Below, piece after piece: positions 9,242-18,075 of a stretch of DNA of 64,000 bases. Under the pieces are notes generated by a model that was not told where the DNA came from, did no database searches, and worked only from the letters and a program-made list of their open reading frames with translations. This stretch comes from Streptomyces stelliscabiei (GTDB lineage Bacteria > Actinomycetota > Actinomycetes > Streptomycetales > Streptomycetaceae), in contig NZ_JADBGF010000001.1 of assembly GCF_014873495.1 (NCBI RefSeq), positions 806,001-870,000 of the forward strand. Direction: 5' to 3'. How positions within the stretch are numbered: the first letter of the stretch is position 1; every line of letters begins with the position of its first letter. The position numbers were made by a program, and so were the translations under genes.

Positions 9242-9551
9242 ACAGACCACCCGGCAACGGATCATCGAGAGGGCCGGCCACCGGTTCAAGCAGGACGGCA
9301 TCGACGGCTCGGGCATCTCCACGCTGATGTCGGACGCAGGGCTCGTCAACGGCGCCTTCTACGCCCACTTCACCTCCGAGGGCGACCTCGTCGCCCATGT
9401 CGTGGCCGACCGACTGCGCACGCAGGTCGCCTCGTACGACACCCTGCGGCCCGGCCGCCCGGGACTTGAGGACCTCGTGCGTGAGGATCGGTTCTGGAGC
9501 GGGGAATCGAGAACGCCCTCGTCCTCATGGGCTGACGAGCGCGGCCCGTGA
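9239..9551 (+). pseudogene. TetR-family regulator, frameshifted and truncated
   Basis: The DNA-binding half of a TetR regulator is readable: MTDHPAT in one frame, then RIIERAGHRFKQDGIDGSGI, STLMSDAGLVNGAFYAHFTS (the turn and recognition helix) and DLVAHVVADRLRTQVASYD in another. The frame changes near 9256, between ATG-led sequence and the first helix. After residue LEDLVRE the ligand domain is lost; a few codons (IENALVLMG) reappear in a third frame before a stop near 9533. Only about 100 of the roughly 200 residues of a TetR protein remain. It may once have controlled the SDR or the monooxygenase nearby. Confidence 0.7.
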
Positions 9552-9628
9552 CGGTGGTGGCCGCGCCGGGGCGAAGGAGGCCGTGGCACCAGGTCGGCCG
9601 TCCGCCGATGTCCGGTCGGGGCAGAGGA

Positions 9629-10738
9629 TCAGCCGTCCAGTGAGAGTGCGTTCTTGGCGTGGGCGATGGACTCCTCCGCGGCGGGTCCGCCGGAGTTCTC
9701 GGTCGCCAGGGCCTGGTTGAGAGTGACGAAGGGGCGCATCCGCCGCTCATAGCGGGCGAACGCGAAGCGGTGGTCGCCTCCCGCCCCGGCAAGGCAGTCG
9801 GCCAGCACGTACGCTCCGACGAGGGCCAGGCTGGTGCCCTGCCCCGAGAGGGGGGAGGGGCAGTAGCCCGCGTCTCCGAGGAGCGCCACCCGGCCCAGCG
9901 ACCAGGAGTCCATGCGGATCTGGGCCATGGCGTCGCAGTAGAAGTCGGGCGCCTTACGGGCGGCCTCGGCCAGGCGGGCCCCTTCCCACCGCAACGACGC
10001 CAGCTTGTCCACGACGAGTTGCCGTAGGGCGCCGCCGTCGCGGAGGTCGCGGGTCAGCGGGGCGGACTCGAAGCCGAAGGCGATCCTCAGTTCGGTGTTG
10101 TCGCGTACGGGCATGATGCCGAAGCCGATGTCGCCGTCCCGCAGCCACATCTGCCAGTCGTCCAGGGCGAGGAAGTTGTCCGCGCTGAACACCGAGAGGT
10201 AGCTGCCCAGATGGTGGGCGAAGCGCTCCTCCGGGCCGAAGGCCAGGCGTCGCACGGCGGAGTGGAGGCCGTCGGCCCCGACCACGAGATCGAAGGTGCG
10301 CGAGGGCCCGTGCGCGAAGTCGACGCGCACGCCGGTCTCGTCCTCGTCGAGCGCGGTGACGCTGTCGCCGAAGAGGTGCTCCACGTCGGCGCGCGTGTGC
10401 TCGTACACCATCCCCACCAGGTCCTCGCGCAGCACCTCGATGTCGTCGCTGTCCAGCCGGCCGCTGCTGAAGGTCGCCTCGGTGGAGCGGTCGACCTCGT
10501 GGCCGTCGGGAGCGAGGATCGACATGCCGCGCATCCGGGTCCGCACGCGGCTGGCCCGCTCCAGCAGGCCCATCCGCTCCACGACTTCGAGCGCGACGCC
10601 GCGGATGTCCACCGCCTGGCCGCCGGGGCGGGGGCCGGGGGCGCGTTCGACGACCGTGGGCGCGAAGCCGTGGCGGCGCAGCCAGTGGGCGAGGACGGGC
10701 CCGGCGATTCCGCCGCCGGAGATGAGTACGGTCTGCAT
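9629..10738 (-). CDS. FAD-dependent aromatic-type monooxygenase
   Basis: A 369-residue class A flavoprotein monooxygenase (PHBH fold). The ADP-binding motif GGGIAG starts at residue 8. VVGADGLHSAVRR matches the conserved DG fingerprint, and GRVALLGDAGYCPSPLSGQG is the flavin-ribityl GD motif. Such enzymes hydroxylate aromatic or polyketide substrates using NAD(P)H and O2. The ATG at 10738 follows AAGGAG; upstream in-frame ATGs would run through the operator repeats and are unlikely. It is divergent from the GntR-TetR regulator at 10905, which probably represses it. The substrate is unknown and may be a drug or xenobiotic. Confidence 0.9.
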   Translation of the reverse strand: MQTVLISGGGIAGPVLAHWLRRHGFAPTVVERAPGPRPGGQAVDIRGVALEVVERMGLLERASRVRTRMRGMSILAPDGHEVDRSTEATFSSGRLDSDDIEVLREDLVGMVYEHTRADVEHLFGDSVTALDEDETGVRVDFAHGPSRTFDLVVGADGLHSAVRRLAFGPEERFAHHLGSYLSVFSADNFLALDDWQMWLRDGDIGFGIMPVRDNTELRIAFGFESAPLTRDLRDGGALRQLVVDKLASLRWEGARLAEAARKAPDFYCDAMAQIRMDSWSLGRVALLGDAGYCPSPLSGQGTSLALVGAYVLADCLAGAGGDHRFAFARYERRMRPFVTLNQALATENSGGPAAEESIAHAKNALSLDG

Positions 10739-10758
10739 GGGAAGCTCCTTGGGTGGTT

Positions 10759-10793
10759 CGTACGCTGTACGCATGCTGAACGTACGCCGTACG
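10759..10793. promoter_or_regulatory. Two CGTAC-N3-GTACG operator-like repeats
   Basis: CGTACGCTGTACG (10759-10771) and CGTACGCCGTACG (10781-10793) are near-identical palindromes whose starts lie 22 bp apart, about two helical turns. They begin 21 bp upstream of the monooxygenase start. This fits a TetR-type dimer pair binding one face of the DNA. Confidence 0.6.
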
Positions 10794-10823
10794 CACACCC
10801 CCTTCAACTGGCAAAATGTGGCG

Positions 10824-10886
10824 CCTGTACTAGGTCAGAGAGCTTTCGATCGACGGCGGTGCTGCTAACCTCTGCACTAGTACAGG
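10824..10886. promoter_or_regulatory. Inverted CCTGTACTAG / CTAGTACAGG pair
   Basis: CCTGTACTAG (10824-10833) and its exact reverse complement CTAGTACAGG (10877-10886) lie 43 bp apart, just upstream of the regulator start at 10905. GTACTAG-type sites suit GntR proteins. The second copy is itself near-palindromic (TGCACTAGTACA). Confidence 0.55.
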
Positions 10887-10904
10887 ACAGAAGGGCGGCA
10901 CGGT

Positions 10905-11876
10905 GTGACGAAGGCCACAGGCGCAGCGGGTGATCCGCCCTATCTGCGCATCGTCGCCGCGATCCGGCAGCGCATCGCGGACGGTGAACTCGCCCCCGGG
11001 GACCGGATTCCCTCTACGCGGCAGATCGCCCGGGAGTGGGGCGTCGCGCTCGCCACCGCCACCAAGGTTCTGACCACCTTGCGGCTGGAAGGACTCGTGC
11101 GGACCCGGCCCCGGGTCGGCACGGTCGTCGCCGGACCGGCCACCGCCGCGCCGCCCCGCAGGCACCCCTCGCCCGCCTCGCCCGTCCCGGACTCGGAGAG
11201 GGAGCTGAGCCTCCACCGCATCGTCCGTACGGCCATCGACATCGCCGATACCGAAGGGCTGTCGGCGCTCTCGATGCGCGGTGTCGCGGCCCGGCTGGGC
11301 GTCGCCGCCATGTCGCCGTACCGGTACGTTCCCAGCAAGGACGAACTGATCCTGCTCATGGCCGACACGGCCTTCGGCGAGGAGTCCTACCCCGTGGACG
11401 TCCCCGGAGGGTGGCGTGCCCGCATCGAACTGAGTGCTCGGACGCTCTGGACCCTCTACCGCAAGCACCCGTGGCTGGCCCAGATCGGCTCTCTCACCCG
11501 TCCTCTGCTCGTGCCCAACCTGATGGTCCACGGCGAGTGGGTGCTGCGAGCCCTCGACGGCCACGGACTCGATCCCACCAAGCTGTTCGACATCCACGTC
11601 CTGCTCTACAGCCATGTCCAGAGCCTGGCTGTGCACCTGGAGATGGAAGCGCACGCCCAGGCCGCCACGGGTCAGTCGGAGGACCAGTGGATGGACAGCC
11701 GTACCCCCGCGCTCCAGGAACTGGTGGAATCCGGCCGCTTCCCGACCTTCAGCAAGGTGGTCGGAGCCTTCGAGGACGGCTACGACCTGCGGCTCGACGC
11801 TCTCTTCGAGTTCGGCCTCAAGGCGCTCCTCGACGGTCTGACTCCGCTCGTCGAAGGAGAGCAAGCGGATCCGTAG
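10905..11876 (+). CDS. GntR-TetR fusion transcriptional regulator
   Basis: A 323-residue protein with two different DNA-binding domains. Residues about 10-75 are a GntR winged helix (YLRIVAAIRQRIADGELAPG, then PSTRQIAREWGVALATATKVL). After a Pro-rich linker, residues about 100-150 are a TetR helix-turn-helix (GVAARLGVAAMSPYRYVPSK). The rest resembles the TetR_C ligand domain. The fusion is a known but minority architecture in actinomycetes. It starts at GTG. The divergent monooxygenase and two kinds of palindrome in the shared 166-bp region suggest it represses both genes. The ligand is unknown. Confidence 0.9.
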   Translation: MTKATGAAGDPPYLRIVAAIRQRIADGELAPGDRIPSTRQIAREWGVALATATKVLTTLRLEGLVRTRPRVGTVVAGPATAAPPRRHPSPASPVPDSERELSLHRIVRTAIDIADTEGLSALSMRGVAARLGVAAMSPYRYVPSKDELILLMADTAFGEESYPVDVPGGWRARIELSARTLWTLYRKHPWLAQIGSLTRPLLVPNLMVHGEWVLRALDGHGLDPTKLFDIHVLLYSHVQSLAVHLEMEAHAQAATGQSEDQWMDSRTPALQELVESGRFPTFSKVVGAFEDGYDLRLDALFEFGLKALLDGLTPLVEGEQADP

Positions 11877-12031
11877 ACACAGGAACGCCGTTCGGGTTCG
11901 GGGTGGCGTAGCCGCCCATCGGCCGGCTCCCCCTGTCGCGCGCAACCGGTCTCACGCAAACGGTCGCGCGGAACGCCCGGGGCCGCTGTCGACATGGTCG
12001 AGCACCTGGTCCGACACGACAGGGCAGGTAC

Positions 12032-12586
12032 TCACGCGCCGCCGGGCGCCTCCCCTCCCGCCCCACGCGCGGTAGCGGGCGCCGTCCCCGCGACGGTCCA
12101 TACCGCCGTGGCCCACAGGGAGAGCGCGGACGCGAGACCCACGACGAGCCGCACGGTCTCGTCCGGACCGTCCGCGAGCCAGACGGTCACACCCGCTGCC
12201 CCGGAGACGACCAACAGAGCGGCCGGCACGCGCAGTCGTGGCTGTTCGAACACCACCGCCAGTGGCAGGAAATGGAGCCCGACGACGACCGCGACCAGCG
12301 CGGGAACGAGCACCGGTTCCCCGGCCTGACGGCAGACCACGGCGATGACGATGATCAGCAGCCACTGCAGCCCGTTGATCTGGCTGAACCGCCGGCGCCG
12401 GTCGGCGGGGAACGGTCCCCCGGCCGAGGCCGGAAGAAAGCGCCGCGCGGCCAGCATCAGCCCCACCGCGACGACACCGCCGACGACCATCACAACCAGC
12501 CGCACCGGCCCCCCGAACGCACTCGACCCGAGCAACCACCATCCGAGCCCGAACAGCGCGAGAAACCCCACCCCTGACTTGAACAT
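12032..12586 (-). CDS. Polytopic membrane protein of unknown function
   Basis: A 184-residue protein with about six hydrophobic helices: residues about 3-22, 25-45, 65-85, 90-112, 118-138 and 145-170. A short basic cytosolic stretch (DRRRRFSQING) lies after the second. I recognise no family. It resembles small uncharacterised actinobacterial membrane proteins with paired helices. The ATG at 12586 gives a normal short N-terminus before the first helix; a longer start at 12628 would add 14 polar residues. It is convergent with the GntR-TetR gene, 155 bp away. That gap shows no clear terminator. Confidence 0.65.
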   Translation of the reverse strand: MFKSGVGFLALFGLGWWLLGSSAFGGPVRLVVMVVGGVVAVGLMLAARRFLPASAGGPFPADRRRRFSQINGLQWLLIIVIAVVCRQAGEPVLVPALVAVVVGLHFLPLAVVFEQPRLRVPAALLVVSGAAGVTVWLADGPDETVRLVVGLASALSLWATAVWTVAGTAPATARGAGGEAPGGA

Positions 12587-12788
12587 GATCAAGACCCTAG
12601 GCGCAGAGCGGCCCGCCGGTCCAAGCATTCACCTCTCGGCGGGGGCTTCGCCGCCGCGCCACAGCCGAGGGGGCGAAAGGGTCCGCTGCGGCCGAGCCGG
12701 CGGAAGACCAGGTTCCGGCACGGAGATCATCACGGTGGTGCCGGTCTACTGTGTGCTCAGCGAGCGACACCCGGTCCCAAGGAACTCC

Positions 12789-13859
12789 ATGCCCCCGAGC
12801 CCCGCCCCGGCCGCGTCGTCGGGAACCAGCCGCAGTACCTCGGCGACCATTCCGCCGAACATCCTGCGCTGCCTCATCCCGGTCGCCGACGGGTACGGGG
12901 TCGATCTGCGGCCCGAGCTGAAGCGGGTCGGTCTGGACGAGCAGATGATGCGGTCGGCGGCGCTGCGGGTCTCCTACCGGCAGGGCAGTGCCGTCATCCG
13001 GCGTGCGCTGGAGCTCACCGGTGACGCGCATCTGGGTCTGCGGGTCGGTGCCGCGCAGCATCTGACCTCCTGGGGGCTGCTGGGGTTCGCCCAGATGGCC
13101 GCCGACACGCTGCGGGAGGCCATCGAGACGGGCGTGCGTTTCCAGAACCTGTCCGGGGCGATGGTGGTCTGGTCGGCGGGGGCGGAGGCAGCCGGCTATG
13201 TGCTGCGCGCCGAACTGCCCGATCCCGCCCTCGATCCTCCGGTCGCCGTCTTCCTGGCCGAGGAGGCGTTCGGCAGCGTCGTCGCCGTCACACGGCTGAG
13301 TTCGGGGGAGGAATTCGCCCCGCAGAGCGTCGAGTTCGCCTTTCCCGCCCCAGGTGACACCGGGCCGTTCGCCGAGCTGTTCCGCTGCCCGATGCGTTTC
13401 GGCGCCGCGGCGAACCGTCTGGTCTTCCCCACGGCATGGGCCGGGCGGCCGATGCCGGGCCACGACCGCGTCACCTACGCCGCCGTCGTGGAACTCCTGG
13501 GCGAGCAGGCGGCGGCGCGGCGCGATCAGCAGGACCTGCTGGAGGTACTGGAGATCTCGATCGCGCAGAGCCTGCCCGATGTGCCCTCCTTCGTCGAACA
13601 GGCCCGACGGCACGCCTCCAGCGAGCGCACCCTGCGCCGACGGCTGGCCGAGTGCGGCACGACGTACGAGGCGGTCGTCGACGGGGTGCGCCGCGAGCGG
13701 GTCGAGCAGTTGTTGCGCCGCCCCGGACCGACGTTGCGGGACGTCGCCCGGCAGGCCGGTTTCTCCGACGTGCGCGCACTGCGGCGCGCGGTGCGCCGCT
13801 GGCACGGAGTCACCCCGGCCCACCTGCGCGGTGCGGCCCAGGAACGGCAGGGCGACTGA
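12789..13859 (+). CDS. AraC-family regulator, VirS/OruR type
   Basis: A 356-residue AraC protein with the N-terminal arabinose-binding-like domain of the VirS/OruR group (about residues 25-215, starting NILRCLIPVADGYGVDL) and a C-terminal AraC domain (about 250-350). The latter shows SERTLRRRLAECGTTYEAVVD and a second helix-turn-helix, LRDVARQAGFSDVRALRRAV. AAGGA lies 7 bp before the ATG at 12789. It is tail-to-tail with the FMO-SDR-ALDH operon. In Mycobacterium tuberculosis a VirS-type regulator controls the similar mymA operon. By analogy it is the likely activator here, although the orientation differs. Confidence 0.9.
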   Translation: MPPSPAPAASSGTSRSTSATIPPNILRCLIPVADGYGVDLRPELKRVGLDEQMMRSAALRVSYRQGSAVIRRALELTGDAHLGLRVGAAQHLTSWGLLGFAQMAADTLREAIETGVRFQNLSGAMVVWSAGAEAAGYVLRAELPDPALDPPVAVFLAEEAFGSVVAVTRLSSGEEFAPQSVEFAFPAPGDTGPFAELFRCPMRFGAAANRLVFPTAWAGRPMPGHDRVTYAAVVELLGEQAAARRDQQDLLEVLEISIAQSLPDVPSFVEQARRHASSERTLRRRLAECGTTYEAVVDGVRRERVEQLLRRPGPTLRDVARQAGFSDVRALRRAVRRWHGVTPAHLRGAAQERQGD

Positions 13860-13880
13860 GGCCCGTCCCACTGAGGCCCG

Positions 13881-13898
13881 CACCCGTCGACACGGGTG
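13881..13898. terminator. Small hairpin between the convergent AraC and ALDH genes
   Basis: CACCCGT and ACGGGTG are perfect 7-bp arms around the tetraloop CGAC, 22 bp after the AraC stop and 48 bp before the ALDH stop. It may terminate transcription in both directions. Confidence 0.45.
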
Positions 13899-13946
13899 GT
13901 CCGGACGGTCCTCCCTGTCCCATGCGTGCGGATCCGCCCTCTCTCC

Positions 13947-15404
13947 TCAACGTGTGCGGATCCAGACGGTCTTCTCCCTGGTCCACTGCGCGAAGGCGTC
14001 GGTGGACTTCTCCGCGCCGCCGAACCCGGACTGTTTCCACCCTCCGAAGGGGGTGGTGATGTCGCCCTCGCTGTACGCGTTGACGGAGACCACCCCGGCC
14101 TCGATCCCCCGTGCGAGCCGGAACGCGGCGTCGAGGTCGCGGGTCCACACCGAGGCGGCGAGTCCGTACTCCGTGGCATTCGCGAGCCCCACCGCCTCGT
14201 TCTCCGAGGTGAAGGTCTGGACGGTGACGACAGGGCCGAACAGTTCCTGAATGAGGACATCGCTGTCCGCCGGGGGCCGGCTGACCACGGTGGGCGGGTA
14301 GTACGCACCTCGCGGCGGCAGGCCGTGCGGCAGGCCGCCGGTGTGGATCTGGGCTCCGGCGGACCGGGCCGCGTCGACCGCCGCCGCGACCCGGTCGAAG
14401 GCGGCACGGCTGATGAGCGGTCCCATCCGGGTGCCCGCGTCGGCGGGGTCACCGATGGTGAGGTCCCCCGCGGCGGCGGTGAACCGGTCCAGCACCTCCT
14501 CGGCGATGCTGTGGTGGACCAGGACGCGGGAGCCGGCGGTGCAGTTCTGCCCCATGGTCAGGAACGCGGCCTCGATCATGTGGTCGATCAGTTCGTCGCC
14601 GTACGCGAGCGCGTCCGGCATGAGGATCTGGGGGCTCTTGCCACCCATCTCCAGGGAGACCCGCTTGAAGTTGGTCTCCGCCGCGTCGGTCAGGACGCGG
14701 CGTCCGGTGGCGGTGGAGCCGGTGAACGACAGTGCGCGCACCAGCGGGTTGCGGGCGAGCGCCGTACCGGTGACGGAGCCATGGCCGGGCAGGACGGTGA
14801 GTACGCCCTCGGGCAGGCCCGCCTCGGCCGCCAGGGCGGCCAGGTGCAGGGTGGAGCGCGGGGTGGCCTCGGCGGGCTTGAGCAGCAGGGAGTTGCCCGC
14901 GGTGAGCGCGGGGCCGACCTTCCAGGCGGCCATGGCCAGCGGATAGTTCCAGGGCAGGATCGCGGCGGACACCCCGACCGGTTCCCGGCTCACCAGACCC
15001 AGGCCCGCGTGGCCGGTGGGGGCGATGCGGCCGAAGACCTTGTCGGCCGCCTCGGCGAACCAGCGGATCGACTCGATCGCCGCGGGCACGTCGCCCGTAC
15101 GGCACTCGGTGATCGGCTTGCCCGCGTCCTCGCAGTCCAGCCGGGCCAGGGTCTCGGCGTCACGCTCCATGAGGTCCGCCAGACGCAGGAGGACGGCGGC
15201 CCGCTCCCGCGGGGACCGGCCGGCCCAGACGCCGCTCTCGAAGACCTTGTGCGCCCGCTCGGCCGCGAGCACGACGTCCTGCTCGCTCGCCGCCGGCACG
15301 GTCGTGATCAGTTCGCCGGTGGCGGGGTTGACGATGTCGAGACGCGACCGGTTCCGGTGGAGCCGAGCGCTGCCCCCGCCACCGGTGATGTCCGTGCCGC
15401 TCAT
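13947..15404 (-). CDS. NAD(P)-dependent aldehyde dehydrogenase
   Basis: A 485-residue ALDH-superfamily enzyme that oxidises an aldehyde to the acid. Catalytic Cys288 sits in GQNCTAGSR, general base Glu252 in LEMGGKSP, and Asn153 of the oxyanion hole in PWNYP. SFTGSTATGRR is the cofactor loop. Its ATG overlaps the SDR stop codon (ATGA), so it is translationally coupled and is the last gene of the FMO-SDR-ALDH operon. The likely route is oxidation of a ketone, alcohol or fatty substrate by the first two enzymes to an aldehyde that this enzyme removes. The natural substrate is not visible from sequence. Confidence 0.93.
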   Translation of the reverse strand: MSGTDITGGGGSARLHRNRSRLDIVNPATGELITTVPAASEQDVVLAAERAHKVFESGVWAGRSPRERAAVLLRLADLMERDAETLARLDCEDAGKPITECRTGDVPAAIESIRWFAEAADKVFGRIAPTGHAGLGLVSREPVGVSAAILPWNYPLAMAAWKVGPALTAGNSLLLKPAEATPRSTLHLAALAAEAGLPEGVLTVLPGHGSVTGTALARNPLVRALSFTGSTATGRRVLTDAAETNFKRVSLEMGGKSPQILMPDALAYGDELIDHMIEAAFLTMGQNCTAGSRVLVHHSIAEEVLDRFTAAAGDLTIGDPADAGTRMGPLISRAAFDRVAAAVDAARSAGAQIHTGGLPHGLPPRGAYYPPTVVSRPPADSDVLIQELFGPVVTVQTFTSENEAVGLANATEYGLAASVWTRDLDAAFRLARGIEAGVVSVNAYSEGDITTPFGGWKQSGFGGAEKSTDAFAQWTREKTVWIRTR

Positions 15405-16279
15405 GCCTCCTCCACCAGTTCCCAGTGGCCGCCGGCGGCCCGGCGGGCCAGCCCTCTGCGGCGCAGGTCCTCCAGATAGCGGGCCATGCCCCGCTCGCCC
15501 CGCCTGCGGAACAGCGGGAAGAGTCGGGGCAGCAGGTTCGGCGCGAGCATGGCGAACCGCACCAGCCGGGACTCGCCCGGTCGGACGTAGGACTCCAGGC
15601 GGGGCCGGTCCAGCAGGCTCACGACCGCCCGGACGACGTCGGAGGGCTGCTGCGGCGGGTCCTGGAACTGCATGGAGTTGCCGCCCTCGACGGCCTCCTG
15701 CCGCAGCATCCGTGTGTCGGTCGCCGACGGCAGTACCGAACCGGCCTGGATGCCCTTGCCCCGCAGGTCGAGACCGATGGCGAGCATCGCGCCACGCAGC
15801 CCGAACTTCGAGGCCGTGTAGATCGGCGTCTCCCCCAGCGGGAAGATCCCGCCGAGGGACACGGTCGTGACCACCCGGGGGTCGGCGGAGGCCCGCAGCA
15901 GCGGCACGGCGAGCCGGGTCGTGACCAGCGGGGCGGTCAGGTTGACGTCGATCTCCCGCTCGATGCTCTCGACGCTGCGTACGTCGAACCGTTCGGCGCT
16001 GGTCATGCCCACGTTGTTCACGAGGACGTCGATACGGCCATGGGTGGCCGTGACGCCGTCGAGCAGCCGCTGCAGGGCAGCGCCGTCCAGCAGGTCGCAG
16101 CCCCGCCCGGCATGCCCGCTCCCGGGCAGTTCGGCGGCGGTCCGTTCGGCCCGCGCCTCGTCGATGTCGACCACGAGGAGGCGGGCCCCGCCTGCCGCGA
16201 AGCGGTGGCACAGGGCGCTGCCGATGCCGCCGGCGCCGCCCGTCACCAGGATGACCTTGTCATGGAAGTCGTACGTCAT
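15401..16279 (-). CDS. Short-chain dehydrogenase, SadH-like
   Basis: A 292-residue classical SDR. The cofactor motif TGGAGGIG starts at residue 13, NNVG is at 88-91, and the catalytic set is Ser141, Tyr154 and Lys158 (YTASK). The roughly 60-residue C-terminal extension after the core is typical of the SadH group (SDR of the mymA operon). The start overlaps the FMO stop and its own stop overlaps the ALDH start, both by four bases. It probably interconverts an alcohol and ketone or aldehyde made by the monooxygenase. It reads in frame into the ALDH gene only across a stop-start junction; the two are separate proteins. Confidence 0.92.
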   Translation of the reverse strand: MTYDFHDKVILVTGGAGGIGSALCHRFAAGGARLLVVDIDEARAERTAAELPGSGHAGRGCDLLDGAALQRLLDGVTATHGRIDVLVNNVGMTSAERFDVRSVESIEREIDVNLTAPLVTTRLAVPLLRASADPRVVTTVSLGGIFPLGETPIYTASKFGLRGAMLAIGLDLRGKGIQAGSVLPSATDTRMLRQEAVEGGNSMQFQDPPQQPSDVVRAVVSLLDRPRLESYVRPGESRLVRFAMLAPNLLPRLFPLFRRRGERGMARYLEDLRRRGLARRAAGGHWELVEEA

Positions 16280-17622
16280 GACGCCACCGCCGCCTGCCGA
16301 GCAGAGGTCGCCCGGGGCGGTCGGCCCGCGGTGCGCCAGCCCATCTCCTCGGCCACCTTGCCGAGGTACTTCACGAAGGCGTCGCTGTGGACGTAGCCGG
16401 TGTGGCGGGGCGAGTCGACGAACCGCAGTCCGCCGGACAGGTCCGGCCGGTCGCTGCGGATCCTGCGGGCGAACCGCTCGGCGGTCGGCACTCCGGCCCC
16501 CGCGTCCCGGATGTAGGAGGCGATCAACTGGGCCTGGCTGTCGAAGAGTTGGTAGGCGCCGGAGTTGGTCTCCACGAAGCCGACGCCGAACAGGCCCTCG
16601 TGCTCGCGGGAGAAGGAGGACAGGTAGAGGTCGGGGTGCTGCTCGTCGCCGAAGTACTTCTGCGCGACCGGGACGGTGTGGACGTACCCCGTGGCCAGCA
16701 GGATCAGGTCGAAGTCGTCGCTGGAGCCGTCGGTGAAGTGGACCGTCCGGCCCTCGGTGCGCGCGATGCCGGGCCGGGCCGTGATGTCCCCGTGCTGGAG
16801 GTGGTGGATCAGCAGCGAGTTGAGGGCCGGGTGGGTCTCGAACAGCTTGTGGTCGGGCTGTTGCAGACCGAGCCTGCGCGGGTCGCCGTTGAGCAGCCGC
16901 AGCAGGCCGCCGAACAGCTTCTGCTGCAGCCACATCGGCAGGTGGGGTCCTCCTGCGGCGATGGTGTCCACCGGCCGGCCGAAGAGGTGCTTGGGGATGA
17001 ACCAGTAACCACGGCGCATGCTGATCGCCGCGTGGTCGGCGGAGCGCGCCGCGTCGCAGGCGATGTCCAGCCCGGAGTTCCCCGCGCCCACCACCAGCAC
17101 CCGCTTGCCCCGCAGTTCCGCACTGCTGCGGTAGGTGACCGTGTGCCGGATCTCTCCGCTGAAGTCGCCGGGCAGATCGGGGACGTTGGGGTGCCACTGC
17201 GCTCCCGTGCAGACGACGACCTGCCGGTGCGTACCGGTCCGGCCGTCGGCCCGCGTGACCGTCCAGGTGCCGTCCGGGTTCTTCTCGACGCCGCGGACCT
17301 CGGTACCGAACTCGATCCGGTCGGCGAGCCCGTAGGCCTCGGCGAACGACGTCAGGTAGGACAGGATCTGCCGGTGCGGCGGGTAGTCGGCGAAGTGGTC
17401 CGGCATCGGATAGCCGCCGAAGCCGGACAGGGTCTTGCTGGAGATGAAGTGGGCCGACTCGTACATCGGGCTGCCCGGATTGTCGATGTCCCACAGCCCG
17501 CCGGGGCCCGTGTGGCGCTCGATGTGCGTGTACGGCAGGTCCCGCTCGGCCAGCGCCCTCGCGACCGCCAGTCCCGCGGGTCCCGCGCCGATCACACATG
17601 TGTCGTACTGATGCTCACTCAC
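16276..17622 (-). CDS. Flavin-containing monooxygenase, MymA-like
   Basis: A 448-residue FAD/NADPH monooxygenase. GAGPAG starts at residue 12 for FAD, the FMO fingerprint reads FSGEIRHTVTY, and GAGNSG is the NADPH Rossmann motif. LLATGYVHTVP is the conserved late ATGY motif. Such enzymes add oxygen to sulfur, nitrogen or ketone carbon (Baeyer-Villiger). The GTG at 17622 follows GGGAG. It is the first gene of a tightly overlapping operon with an SDR and an ALDH. The same gene set, with a VirS-type regulator beside it, occurs in the mymA operon of mycobacteria, where it affects cell-envelope lipids. The function here is inferred by analogy. Confidence 0.9.
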   Translation of the reverse strand: MSEHQYDTCVIGAGPAGLAVARALAERDLPYTHIERHTGPGGLWDIDNPGSPMYESAHFISSKTLSGFGGYPMPDHFADYPPHRQILSYLTSFAEAYGLADRIEFGTEVRGVEKNPDGTWTVTRADGRTGTHRQVVVCTGAQWHPNVPDLPGDFSGEIRHTVTYRSSAELRGKRVLVVGAGNSGLDIACDAARSADHAAISMRRGYWFIPKHLFGRPVDTIAAGGPHLPMWLQQKLFGGLLRLLNGDPRRLGLQQPDHKLFETHPALNSLLIHHLQHGDITARPGIARTEGRTVHFTDGSSDDFDLILLATGYVHTVPVAQKYFGDEQHPDLYLSSFSREHEGLFGVGFVETNSGAYQLFDSQAQLIASYIRDAGAGVPTAERFARRIRSDRPDLSGGLRFVDSPRHTGYVHSDAFVKYLGKVAEEMGWRTAGRPPRATSARQAAVAS

Positions 17623-18075
17623 CGGTCCGCTCCCTTCTCCGATGCTTCTGGTCCGTGAACCTATGCACCGCGCGGCCCACGGGAACTGACCCCTGCGGCC
17701 ACAGAGAGGACCACAGCGGCCAGGGACGGGCGGCTGCTGCCCGGGGGCCGCAGGGATACGGGGCCGCGGGGGCCGTCTGGTGGAGGCGGCCCCGAATGCC
17801 GGACGCGGCGGCCGTCAGAGCCGGGCTGCGGACCGACGTCCCCCGCAGAGCAGGGGATCAACACGGCGCGGGGTTCCGGAAGATGTCGGTGTGTCATGCG
17901 TTGCACGCACGACTCGAACGCACACCCCGGCGGGGTGAGGGGTCGAGCTTGTACCCCCCCATGAACCCGACCTGCCACGCCTGGCGCAGAACCGATTTCC
18001 TGGAGTCGCGCCTCGATCACGACACCACCGACCGTCGCGCTTCTCCCCCCACCGATCGAAGATGAGGTCCCCTCC
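17623..18075. other. Divergent intergenic region without a recognisable gene
   Basis: About 450 bp between the FMO operon start and the exported hydrolase. I see no coding frame. It must hold the promoters of both transcripts. I could not pick out a convincing -35/-10 pair or a repeated VirS-type site. Confidence 0.4.

Noticed and set aside
13947..16211. Single 754-codon protein joining SDR and ALDH
   Set aside because: An upstream frame of the ALDH happens to stay open through the SDR gene in another phase. The ATGA overlap at 15401-15404 and normal ends show two separate genes.
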